Shown here piece by piece: positions 33,689 to 44,500 of a DNA stretch of 64,000 nucleotides. Source of the stretch: Azolla caroliniana (taxonomy: Eukaryota > Polypodiophyta); contig JBHGNT010000010.1 in NCBI GenBank assembly GCA_043228905.1, positions 6,014,001 through 6,078,000 of the forward strand, written 5' to 3'. Position numbers and translations under genes: made by a program. The notes under the pieces were generated by a model. The model ran no database searches. It was given only the letters and a program-made list of their open reading frames with translations, and had not been told where the DNA came from. How positions within the stretch are numbered: position 1 is the stretch's first letter; each line of letters begins with the position of its first letter.

Positions 33689-35716
33689 ATGGCTTCTGTG
33701 TATCCTCCTCTAGTAGTGAACTTCACCTCTAATGTTATCTTCTTCTTCTTCCTCCTCCTCCTCTGCCAGCAGCTGCCTTGCTCTGCATCCCTAAACCCTA
33801 AACTGCACAATGCTACCGCCTCATCGCCCGGCAGCCTCTCATTCCCCCCCCTTTCTTCGTCTTCTTCTTCTGAATCTTCTTCTGAATCTTCTGCTTCTGC
33901 TTCAGGATTAGCGGAAGAGGGCGGGCGTTATCATCAGAATGGACAGCTTGCCCATTTTGTGGAGGAGACCTGCTGGTACAATGACCTGGTCCTCGGTCCC
34001 CTGCTGCCCCATCGCCTGAGGTCCACCATCCCTCGCCCTCTCCAGAGCTGGCTGCGCAGCTACATCGCAGGCCTCCTCGTCTACTTCGGCTCTGCTTCCC
34101 TGTGGTGCCTCTACATCTATGGCTGGAAGAGGCATGTCTACTTCCCTGCAGGTAATTCACACCCATCCTGTGTCTAATTGTTTCCACTAACCTCATCTTT
34201 TGTACACTAACCCCTAAACCCTAACCCTAAACTGTAGGTTCAAAACATCACCCCTAAACCCTAAAACTGTAGGTTCAAACATCACCTCTAAACCCTAAAC
34301 CTTAAACTGTGGGTTCAAAACACCACCTCTAATGAATGTGTACATGACACTGCCAAATGTGTTGTCGGATGGCCACCGATCGAAATGTATCCATTGAAAC
34401 CCTACCCAATCCCGAAACCCTAAAACTGCAGGTTCAAAACATCACCCCTAAACCCTAAATTGTGGGTTCAAAACACCATTTCTAATGAATGTGTCGATGG
34501 CACCGCCAAATGTGTCGTATGACCACCGATCATAGGAATGTATCCATCGAAACCTCGCCCAAAGACCATCTTGTTTAATCATCCATAGGTCTTTGGTTCT
34601 CTCATAGGTGTTTAATCATTCACTCAAATGCCCTTTTGAATCTCCCCACTCCTACACCTATAGTGCACTATGTCACATGGTCCTAAGCCCATCCCTAACA
34701 ATCGTGTCATGTTTGTTGGTTATCTCATAGGCTTATCCATGGCACACTCTTAAGTGTTCTCTCATATCCTTCCCATCTCATAATTGTGTTTTTCTTTCTT
34801 TCTTTCGTGGCAATCGCTGGATGGTCCAATTCATCTAGGTGGTGATACCATGCCATCCAAAGAAGCCGTGTTCCTACAAATTTGGGTCAGTATGAAAGCA
34901 ATGCCCATCTATGTCATGTTGCCGGTGTTCTCCGAATACATGGTCGAGAGAGGATGGTCACGATGCTATTCGAGTATACATGAGGTCGGGTTGTTCCGCC
35001 ATGTCATCTCAACGTTTCTATACCTAGCATTGGTCGAGTTTGGAATCTATTGGGTGCACCGACTTCTACACGATTGCAAGGCTCTTTACAAATGGCTACA
35101 TGCAACACACCATATCTACAACAAAGAAAACACACTCTCGCCATTCGCCGGTATGTGCACACTTTTCTTTCTATTTGTTAGAGGATGCCTTCCATTCCTA
35201 TTATCTCCCAGTGGAGTTCTTTGTCATCTTTGTTGTTTGGAAGCTCTCCATCCCCCACAAATCACATTTTGACCTTGAAAAGGTTATGAATACCCCTTGT
35301 TTTACCCAATAAATGAGAGGTGTTGTTCATATGTTGATCTAGACAATTGTACGTCTCTTTTTAGTCCTTAAACTATTTTCATTGTTTATTTGATTTATTG
35401 AGATTTTTGGGCTCTTATAGGATTGGCATTTCACCCACTCGATGGGTTAGCTCAAGCGCTCCCGCATGCGATATTTATATACCTAGTGCCGACCCAATTG
35501 CTCACACATGAGCTCTTATTGTTCATTGAGGGTATATGGACAACAAATATCCACGACTGTATGCATGGGAAGGTGTGGCCTATAATGGGTGCTGGCTATC
35601 ATACTATCCATCATTCGACATACCGCCATAATTATGGACATTATACTATTTGGATGGATTGGATGTTCGGCACCTTGTTGGATCCTTGTGAACCCAAGAA
35701 ATCAAAGTCTTTGTAA
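33689..35716 (+). CDS. STE1: Sterol C-5 desaturase (Delta7-sterol-C5(6)-desaturase), 3 exons, 356 aa
   Basis: Exons 33689-34151, 34839-35150 and 35421-35716, all junctions phase 1 with GT/AG sites. The enzyme introduces the C5(6) double bond into Delta7-sterols in the ER, a step toward phytosterols and brassinosteroids. It belongs to the membrane di-iron fatty acid hydroxylase family, and its three histidine clusters are present: HRLLH (aa 228-232), HATHH (242-246) and YHTIHH (318-323), followed by HNYGH. Plant STE1 phrases are strongly kept ([11 protein letters not shown]-like, [49 protein letters not shown]). The known plant proteins are about 280 aa. The extra ~75 residues are an N-terminal extension with a hydrophobic stretch ([19 protein letters not shown]) and a serine-rich segment before the conserved FVEETCWYN. 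The start is the first ATG of the exon; an internal start is not obvious because no Met precedes the conserved part. Confidence 0.95.
34205..34560. repeat. Telomere-motif-containing tandem repeat in intron 1 of the desaturase gene
   Basis: CCCTAAACCCTAA phrases followed by ACTGTAGGTTCAAAACATCACC recur at about 34210, 34250, 34290 and 34430. A larger unit (about 165 bp, including CACCACCTCTAATGAATGTGT and CGCCAAATGTGTCG-like text) occurs twice, near 34320-34400 and 34470-34560. Confidence 0.7.
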
Positions 35717-37199
35717 AATCAAGTTGCCAAGTGAATTATTATATATTCTTCAATGATAAATGAATTGCTTTTTGCTAACTATCAGGATTCACAACAAATG
35801 CATAAGTATTGGGTGGCCCCACTATGTCAAGAAATTAATATTCTTTTGTGTTTTTGACGTACTTTTTTCCATATATTGTTTGACATGTATAAAGTCACTC
35901 TCAAAAGTGTAGAGCCCACCTATTCTTGTATAGCTTGTATGATCATAAATGTGCTTCGTAGGAAAGCAGGCTCTTAATCGGAGGCTACCTTATACATAAT
36001 AGAATATTCTTGAAAGTTTCATTCGGGATTGTGGTTAGCATTCCCTTTCAGAGGAAAAGAGTTTTATCCTCATTAAAATATGTAGATAATTTTTTGAATG
36101 TGCTTGCAAAAGTTGTATTTAGGAATGCAACAACATGGTGAGTCATGTGATAATTTCAAATTTCTTGTGTTCAAAGTTGTGATTGAGTAAAGGCAAATGT
36201 TTTAATGGTTATTGCCTCATATGAGTAAAAACTCCCAAATCTTGGCAAATGAGCCATACTCCATCATTGCCTATATATTTTTCTTCAATAGTCAAGAGGG
36301 CCCCATACATTTGAAATAGAGAAATCTAACAAGTCGGTGACATTCCAAGTAGAGAAATGTAGCAAGTTGGGACTCCAACTAGTGTGAAGACATGGCTGAA
36401 TGTAATTATGTCGCCATCATGGTTTTCTCCAAAATCTCAATCTTTGTACCGAAGTGCAAAATATCAAAGCTTGGTATATTTGAGTGTATTGTCTTGTCAT
36501 GGTGTTAAATACCTCGTGAGTGATATGATGTGTGCATTAAGAAAGTATGTGATTTTACGCTTTGTTTTACCACTTCCACAAAATACTATATGTATAGTCA
36601 AATCACCTTCATGATTCATATTTGAAGTAAAAGGGCTTCTACCAAATATTCTCACTTGTCATGCACAATCAACAAATTGTTGTCACTAGATGGATCCTCC
36701 TATATTCCTGGTGTTTTTTCGCCCTTCCGTTATGGCCCAAATACGTATGCCAGAGACATTTTCTCCAAACTACTCAATGCCTCAAAAACTCTTCAAATAA
36801 ACCATATATTGAAGACATAAAGAGTTATTGACATAATAATCTTCTTGAAATCCTTGCAAAATGATTATTGTGTACACTTTTTGGCCTTCGTCTGATATTG
36901 CAAGCTATTACAAGTTACAACATATGAAAGCAAGATAGAATCACACCACAAATAAATTATAACCATCTATTCAAAGCCTCCTACTCAAATCTTGGTTAGT
37001 GTATCCATATACTAATGGAATCCACAACGCTTCAACATGAAATAACATATAGCCGAAGGTTTCATGTGCCTCTACTATCAAATCAGATTTAGGATACATG
37101 CTAATTTTTATGTTTCCCCCTAAAAGATTCTAAAATAACCATCTATAACCTTTTTGTCCATTTCTCGACTCTCATAAAGTGCTCTAATAAACACCACAA
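35717..37199. other. Intergenic, no gene recognised
   Basis: The first part is the presumed 3' UTR of the desaturase gene. No other feature is recognised before the dead PPR gene. Confidence 0.45.
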
Positions 37200-37680
37200 G
37201 ATTTCAAACAAACGTTGATGCGATATAGAATACAAAGTGATACCATCAAACTAAATCTCTTTGAAGCATCGTAATGCTTCTTCGTTGAGGTTGAAGACCT
37301 TGATCAATGTATCTAGAAATCAATGCACCCCAAGACAAGCTTTGATGGATGCATACCTTCAAATAGCTCTCTTGCCAAAGAGCCACATTTAGTATACTTT
37401 TCCAATCCCTTCTTTTACATCTCATCACAAATAGTTTGACCCCACGCAATATCCTTTAATGTAGCACAACCTTTCAACATGCCAATTGTTGCATAAGTGG
37501 ATGGATCTATGCCATCTTTCTTCATGTGTTCATACATGATATCCTTAATTACATCTTAATGTTGTTTAATGCGATAAAGCAAGATCAGTACATAAAATTT
37601 GTCAATCATGCCATTCCATAAGGCCATTGATAATCGAGGCATGAGGTACTTTGTGACATTTATGTAACGTACCTATTACT
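37200..37680 (-). pseudogene. Pentatricopeptide repeat (PPR) pseudogene fragment
   Basis: On the - strand, about 37630 down to 37250, PPR-type text is readable across stops and shifts: a WNGMIDKF-like start, MYEHMKKDGIDPSTYATIGMLKGC, ATLKDIAWGQTICDEM, then YTKCGSLARELFEGM, and after a shift ALISRYIDQGL and EEALRCFKEI. The spacing resembles PLS-class plant PPR proteins that act on organellar RNA. At least four stops or shifts occur in under 400 bases, and no further repeats with an open frame are seen. Confidence 0.65.
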
Positions 37681-39138
37681 TACATTGTTGCTTGATTACC
37701 TTTCCACGTGTAGGGGCAAATGTATATACAAACTTTTACTATCTTGCATATAATTGCATATGCGACTTTCTTGATGCATTCGTCATAAAAGTTTCTTAAT
37801 TCTATCATAAGAACATGCACACAAGAATATGCTCAGTGTTGGCCAAATCCTGCACCACAAAAACCTAGTATAACTTCATCATTAAAACTTCAAATTCCCC
37901 TTTCTTAATATTAACTTAAAGCCTTTGGTAATGAGGTGAGTGTTGTGGTTAGGCCATTCATCTCGCACGATCTTCAAAACATTGGATCAATTTATAAGAA
38001 GGGCCTTCTGACCATCAAGAATTTTTTCACCTTACGTTGTCCTTTGTCTTCGTAGCATAAATAAAAATTGAGGGTTCATCACAATCAAGGCATGCATTGT
38101 GTTGGTTTCAAGAGGAATAACTTCCCTGGTAAGCTTTTGGTTCGTTTGCTTGTTAGTGCATACCATTGTATAATATACATTGGCAAAACATACTCAATGA
38201 TGCTCTACATGATACATCCACCATGTTTCTTTGATCTATTCCTTTGTCATTGAAAATTACATCGTTAGTTCTCACCACTTTATTAGTTGTGAGATCCTAG
38301 AGCCATAATGCATCTTACTATTGGCCATGCATTTCTTCATATTTTGTTTGAGCTTATAACATAACATTTGCATCGAAATGATCAAGATGGTTGTTGGAAG
38401 ATGAGTGATGTTTCATTTCAAGTTCTTTAAGGATTCCTTCGTCGAGCATCAAGCTTGGTTGATGACATTTACCATTGTTTGATAACTTTGGTGAAAGATC
38501 CATAAGATACGAGTCATAAATATATGAGTGTTTAACTCAAAAATTTCATTAACGTTCAAGATGTTTAAGCATCAAAGGGAAACACCCACACTTATGGCTA
38601 GCGTAATGGATGAAGGCGACTAAGTAAGCAAACCTTGCACAAATTGTTGCGACATGGGATCACACATAAGGCAAATTGCTCCTCATGATGAGTGGTATGA
38701 TTAGAATGGATGGACAAGGGGTCTATATCTTGAATGATGAGAAGTCAAGAAAGCAAAAATGGTGCATTCATACGAGGGTGCTCATGTCCACTTGATGTAC
38801 GCTAGAGGAATTGATAGGATGAATAATTAGGCATTTGAAGCATTGTACTATGATTGGAAACACCTAAATGTGCTATGATTGGAAACACTTGAATTTTTGT
38901 GGAGGCATAAGTGCGTGAGATTTTAGACGAAGGATGAGTGATATATCAACAATTTCAACCTCTCATTTTCTTTCCCCAAAACGTGGGACCAAACATTAAC
39001 CCAACATGAGCTGGCATCATCGTTCGATGATGTCCTCTCATTTGCGAAGTACAAGCTTCTGTTTGCTAAGGAACTCAAGAGGGAGACCCACCCACTTAGC
39101 CCCCCCAGCCCCGCCCTGAACACACATGCGCGCGCGTG
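37681..39138. other. Intergenic, no gene recognised
   Basis: Short frames only; no conserved protein text. Near 39090-39125 a GCCCCCCCAGCCCCGCCCTGAACACACA phrase matches 39748-39777, so the solo LTR appears to have inserted into a CA-rich member of the repeat at 39590-39960. Confidence 0.45.
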
Positions 39139-39557
39139 TGTTACCAGCCGGCAAGGAGTCCAAAATACGGAGTGAAGGAATTAATTAGATACGGTTGTAA
39201 ATGAGCATAGTGTGGACGGACGGACTGGAAACGGTATGCCGTTCCAGATCCGGACGGATCCCGAATAGGTGCGAGAGGCACCGTTTTGTACTACGGGCCG
39301 GAAACCTATTTAAAGGCCCGGAACCCATTGTAATGAGAGCGGATAATTAATAGAGCTTATGTTGTTTATACTTCTGTCTTGATTTCCGTTCTGTAATTAC
39401 TGTGATATCTTACGCGTGTAATTAACCGAAGCATTCTAATCGTGTAACCTATGTAAGTCGGTGTAATCGTTGAATCTTAATCCTATGCCGTAATCACCCT
39501 TTGGTGAAGTGTCTCCGTGACACCTTGTGTTAGGCCTTGTCCGGCTAGAGAATAACA
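39139..39557 (+). repeat. Solo LTR of the Ty3-Gypsy family, with target duplication
   Basis: A 419-bp unit starting TGTTACC and ending ATAACA, homologous to the LTR at 8683-9113. GCGTG occurs immediately before (39134-39138) and immediately after (39558-39562), a 5-bp target duplication. A TATTTAAAGG box lies at about 39307. No internal sequence follows, so it arose by LTR-LTR recombination. Confidence 0.9.
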
Positions 39558-39589
39558 GCGTGCGCAAGCACGCATAGACACAAACTCAG

Positions 39590-39960
39590 ACACACACAAA
39601 CACAAACACAGACAAACACACATACGTTATTGCTTGTTCCATAATGTCGAACAACGGTTCTTCGTTAAGAGATCACAAAGGAAGACAAGAAGCCCCCGAC
39701 CAGATATCGTCAATCGGTGTCTACCATTTGTCGAGGAATGGGCCCTCAGCCCCCCCAACCCCTCCCTGAACACACACACACACACACACAAACACAAACA
39801 AAACACACGTACGTTATTGCTTGTCCCATAATGTTGAACACCGCTTCTTCGTTAAGAGATCACAAAGGAAGACAAGAAGCTCCCCCGCGACCAGATATCG
39901 TGGATCGGTCTCTACCATTTGCCGAGGAATGGTGCCTGGCCCAAAGGAGGGGGCCCCAGG
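39590..39960. repeat. ~185-bp imperfect tandem duplication
   Basis: The block ACGTTATTGCTTGT-CCATAATGT, then TTCTTCGTTAAGAGATCACAAAGGAAGACAAGAAG-type text, then GACCAGATATCGT and CTACCATTTG-CGAGGAATGG occurs at about 39625-39760 and 39810-39935, each preceded by a CA-rich run. The unit is not recognised; it may be the edge of an unknown retroelement. Confidence 0.6.
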
Positions 39961-40036
39961 ACACATACATACATACATAGCTTTTGTTGGGGGCATTGTG
40001 TAGACATAATATGTGGTGTTGGTGGAGGTGTTGTGT

Positions 40037-40038
<2 letters not shown>

Positions 40039-40067
<29 letters not shown>
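40039..40067. repeat. (GA)n microsatellite at the 3' end of LINE B3
   Basis: A GA run of about 29 bases directly abuts the 3' terminus of the family B LINE that follows on the - strand. Confidence 0.85.
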
Positions 40068-40070
<3 letters not shown>

Positions 40071-41460
40071 AAGAAGGATATATTAACGTCTTCTAAGGCC
40101 AAAATTGGCCCATGAGACAAATGGTGTACAACAAAAATGGGATATTTACCCATTCATCGAAAGTAAAAATAAAAATAAGATAAAATAGAGTTTAAGCTAA
40201 ATAGTTCTAAGAAAACAACAAACATGTTCTATATAAAAAACATGTTCTACAATGAGAATGATTCTATACTAGGCCTAATTTCATTTCCATCCAAGTCTCT
40301 CGAAGAGAAGCGGGGGGTCAAAGGGTTGCCATGATGTGGATGTGGCCCGTGGTCCCCATGTAAGAGGTACCCCAGCCATAGCTTCGAGTCGGCGTAGCTC
40401 ACGTTCCCTTATCTTCTTAATCTTTTCTACTCCACGTTGACTTGTGTTGAAGCCCAACATCCGAGGACGTTTGGTTGCTCTTTGTATTTCTGCTTCCTCA
40501 AGGGAGAGGCCGAGCGGCATAAGTGTATCCACATTCATCGGTTCCCCATGTTCCTGAAAAATTACACTAGGTACATGTTGATGAGTAGTAAAAGGGTTAT
40601 GATTAACACTTTGTAATTTATCCTCCCTATGTTGTTTTAGCTCTAAGATATACCTACCTAGTCTCTTTACACTCGGGGTATCTAATAGTTTGGAGAGGGT
40701 GGGAGAGGGTCCTAGTATGTCTTGGTATTCCGCCCGTATCTCGGCATAAGTTGGGCACTTGCATGTGAAGTGATACTCATCCTCTATCTCTATGTGGCAT
40801 AACCTACATAGCCTTTCCTCTCTAGGGACTCTATTAGCTCGACCATTCTCAATCTCAAGTTGGTGAGATGATATCCTAAGTTGTCCAATGGCCACCCTTA
40901 GTGCATTTGATAAGAAAGTATCTAGGTATCTTGGTCGTGTAATAAACCCTAACTTAGAGAAGTGCAAGAAGTGTTCCTTATAGTACACCATTTTAGATGG
41001 GAGTGGCTCTCGTGGGGTGATCCATTTGTATCGAGTGTAGATTTGCCATATTTCTTGGCGTATCACTTTATTACGATCTTCATGAGAGATTAAAGTTTGA
41101 TCAGTCCCATGGTTGTACTTAAGGGGAGGTAGGTTATTAATGTCTATGCCATTTGCAAATAACCAACTCACCACAATGCTATACCAAGAGTTGGTGTCTC
41201 CAGACACATGTAAGGATCGGGATGCCTCAAAGGCTCGACGGGATATCCTATCTTGTGGTTGACTATGTATCCGATGAATAAAAGCTACCACTTGAAAGAG
41301 TGCTTCTACTAACATCGGGGGTAGGCTAAACTCCGCTCTAATAATGTCATGTGGTACTGTCGATTTGCTTCGGAGTTGACGTGATAACATCACCACTAAA
41401 GGTCTCTCCAATTGCGTCCACATGAAAGATGGTAGACCTGGAGCCCATACTACTGATGCA
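40068..41460 (-). mobile_element. Family B LINE, 5'-truncated, long open 3' frame, copy B3
   Basis: The - strand frame 41630-40281 is open for 449 codons. From about 41460 it matches the C-terminal part of LINE B1 closely: VWAPGLPSFMWTQLERPLV, VPHDIIRAEFSLPPMLVEALFQ, then the zinc-binding CRLCHIEIEDEYHFTCKC and a C-terminal FDPPLLFERLGWK, identical or nearly so to B1. The polymerase is missing (5' truncation). The 3' end carries a GGCC-AAAATT-GGCC hairpin (40097-40110) and TTAATATATC before a (GA)n tract. The uninterrupted frame suggests a younger insertion than B1. It ends about 120 bp upstream of the PSMD5-like start codon, head-to-head. Confidence 0.85.
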
Positions 41461-41583
41461 TGTATATGTATGTATGTATACAGTATATCATATATATGTA
41501 ATGGAAACACATGCAGAAACGTTCCTGTCTGCGTAGTACTTACTACTCCAGCTGCTTTCTTTCGATTGAAAACCTGCACCACG
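41461..41583 (+). promoter_or_regulatory. Short interval between LINE B3 and the PSMD5-like start codon
   Basis: Only about 120 bases separate the truncated LINE from the ATG. They include a TATG/TATA-rich stretch (about 41463-41500) that could serve as a TATA region. If the gene uses a local promoter, either it is within this interval or transcription starts inside the LINE. This is an inference from spacing only. Confidence 0.3.
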
Positions 41584-44500
41584 ATGACCGCCATGGATGT
41601 GGACGCTATCGATCTTTCATCTCTCTCCACTGACGCTTCCGACTTCTCCTCCTCTCTCGGTACACTCCTCTCTCTCTCTCTCTCTCTCTGTGTCTGTTTC
41701 TTTCACCATTTCTATCTGAAAGATGAAAATGAATGTAAAGATGAAGCTTTCGTCCCCTCCATTTTCTGGTCCAATTCCCTTCCGTAATCCTGTCCGTTTT
41801 CTCCACCGTTTCCATCTCAAAGGTTTGAAAAAAAATGGACAGATGACGATTTTCTCTCCCTCATCCTCTCCAGTTTGCGTCCATCACCGTAAGCTTGTCA
41901 CTTTCTCTACCTTCATCTTTCGAAAAACTCTCCGTTCTCTCTTTTGTTCTCTTTTAACCTCGCTGCTTGTCTCACGGTTTCTAGATGGAAGATAGAAAAA
42001 TATATTCTTTCTGCTGATTTATGGTCAGGCATTCAAAGTTTTTTTCTTTTCTTTTTGCTTTCCCCCCTTTACTCTTGTCTCTTATGTATGATTTCAGGTC
42101 AAATATTCCTTCATTGAGACTCTACTCTCCTCCCTGACGTGCTGTTTTGACTTTATTTATATTAGTTTCTCTCACCATTGCTAGGTGAAAGATGAGACAC
42201 TGTTTAATCTCTATTAATTTCTAGCGAAGAGTTCATTCAGATGATATTTTAACATCATTTCTTATGTGCAGTTTTTCGTTAATCTTGTTGCATATAACCA
42301 ATTCCTTCACCATTTTTATCTAGTAAGATGAAAGAATGCATATGATTGCTGTCTATTTCTGGTCAGGTATTCCTTCAGATGAGGCTACTGAACAGTTTCT
42401 CAATAAATATCCGCTTCCTGTGCTGTTCAGGTGAGAAAACGCCTTTCCATTTTCTGACATGGATGTGATTGAGTTAAATATAATAGTTGTAGTGTAAAGT
42501 TAACGGGTTTCTTAGGCTAGTTTAAAGATGTTGGAATGGCTAAGGCATGCTTTGTTTTTTATGGTGTTTTTCAGGACCTTAGAATCTGAGGATGAAATGA
42601 GAAGCCCAATTATTTTGGCTTTGGAAAAAGTGTTCAACACACAAATTGGTTCTGTAGCACTTCTTGACGCTTTGGTGAGTAGTAGGATCTTGTAGCATAT
42701 ATATATGTATGTATGTCTGTGTGTGTGTGTACTACTGAGACTAATGAATTTGCGATTTTCTTTCTCTCTCTGAGATAATCATTACTATGAGCCATAGAGA
42801 AGTGTAAAAAATGGCTGTCGTATGAAGCTTAGTGAGAGTTGGGTGTTGAGGTTGTGTAGAGAGATTTATGATGTTGGATGCTGTGGTATTTACTACGATG
42901 ACAAGGCAACTAGAATCCAGGTGAAGGAACATCTAATAAAATGTTTCCACGCCTATTTAAAAAGCATTGAATTTTGGTAAGAAGAAAAGACTTCCAATTT
43001 TCACAGAAAATTGTCACAAGGGGAGGGGGATCTGGCTTATGTGCATGGAAAATTGCTATTGCCTGGTCTATGGTAACCTAGTTTGAATCTTATGATCTAG
43101 GCCCTAATTAGCCCTTAATTAACTTGTTGCATGGGAAGGAGGGGTACTGGTGCTAAAGAAGGTTGTGGTGGCTCTTTGATGGTGAGGTATTCCGCCATAT
43201 TGCTAGAGAGAGAGATTGGTTGTCTGATTGTAAAAATGATACTGGTGGTGTAAAAAATCATAAGTTGATTGAAGATATAAAGTGAGGTTAATATTGAAGG
43301 TGTTCATTACTGGCCACATCATCTGATGTGTATGAGGTGGAGCATTGGATGCAAGATGGTGATCTCTTATTCATTTCTATGCGAAAGTATTTCTTCTGTT
43401 TCCTCTTGACACGGTGAAGCCAGCTTAGCTTGTCTGAATGTGGGCAATTTGACGATCATGGCTTGAGTCTTTCTGAGGTCTACTGTGAACTATTTTTTGT
43501 GGCAAGAAAATCTGAAGTTTTGAGATGATGGTATAGATTGGCATGAGATACACACACCATGATTATGTCATTAGTGTAAAGAATTCAATTCCCTTGTCTT
43601 CAGTGGTCAAATATTGTTGGAGGGTGGCAGCTCCAGACCTACTCTCTCTTTCAACTTTATTATCTCTGTACTACATTCTCTCTTCCTAGATTCTTCTCTC
43701 TCTAGAATCTGCAACTCTTTAAATGCCTTCTCTCTCTAGAATCTGCAATGCTTTTTAAATGCCTTTTGTCTCTTCCACTTTTTCCAAGATATTCCCTTTT
43801 TATTCCTAGTTTATTGTACATGTTTGGTAGTACAAGAGTCTCTTAACTACCAAACAACCATTCCTAATTTTGTATAAATAGGCTTATACCAGCCTCTTTT
43901 GTAATAAGATTATTTTCTGCTGCTACTTAGAAACAAGCACAACTCTTTGGCTGTGTCTCTACTCTTTGCAACCATTTTTTCTACTGCTGTCTAACAGCCT
44001 TCACACAACTTGGCTGTGTCTATTTTGTTCTAACTCTTCCGCTGCTGCTATTAACAGCTTTTCTCACATGGTATCAGAGCAGTGACGTCTCCATATCCTC
44101 AGCCTGATTATTTTTGCGAAAGAGAACACAACCCTATAGAGGAGGTTCTCTTAGCAGCCACCCTCCCAACCTACAGAGGAGGTTCTTTTTTTTTCTTTTC
44201 CCCTCATCTGAGCCTCACCTTGCATCTAGGGAGAAGTAGAAAGACCCTGAGCATCTACTTACAACTGCTGTAAATTGTCCAGTTGTAGCTCAAGAGGAGG
44301 ATATCCATGGCCTCACATGCCACGATTGTTTGATCAACCATTCCCCAACTCCCCAAAGGGTCCATCTTGGATGGGAACAATTACTTGGATTGGGAGCTAC
44401 AAATAAAGACCTTGCTACAATACCATCGTTTATGGAATGTAGTCAATGGTAGTGACAAGAAACCACCAGTAACTTCATCCTCTTCAACCAAATCAGTTGC

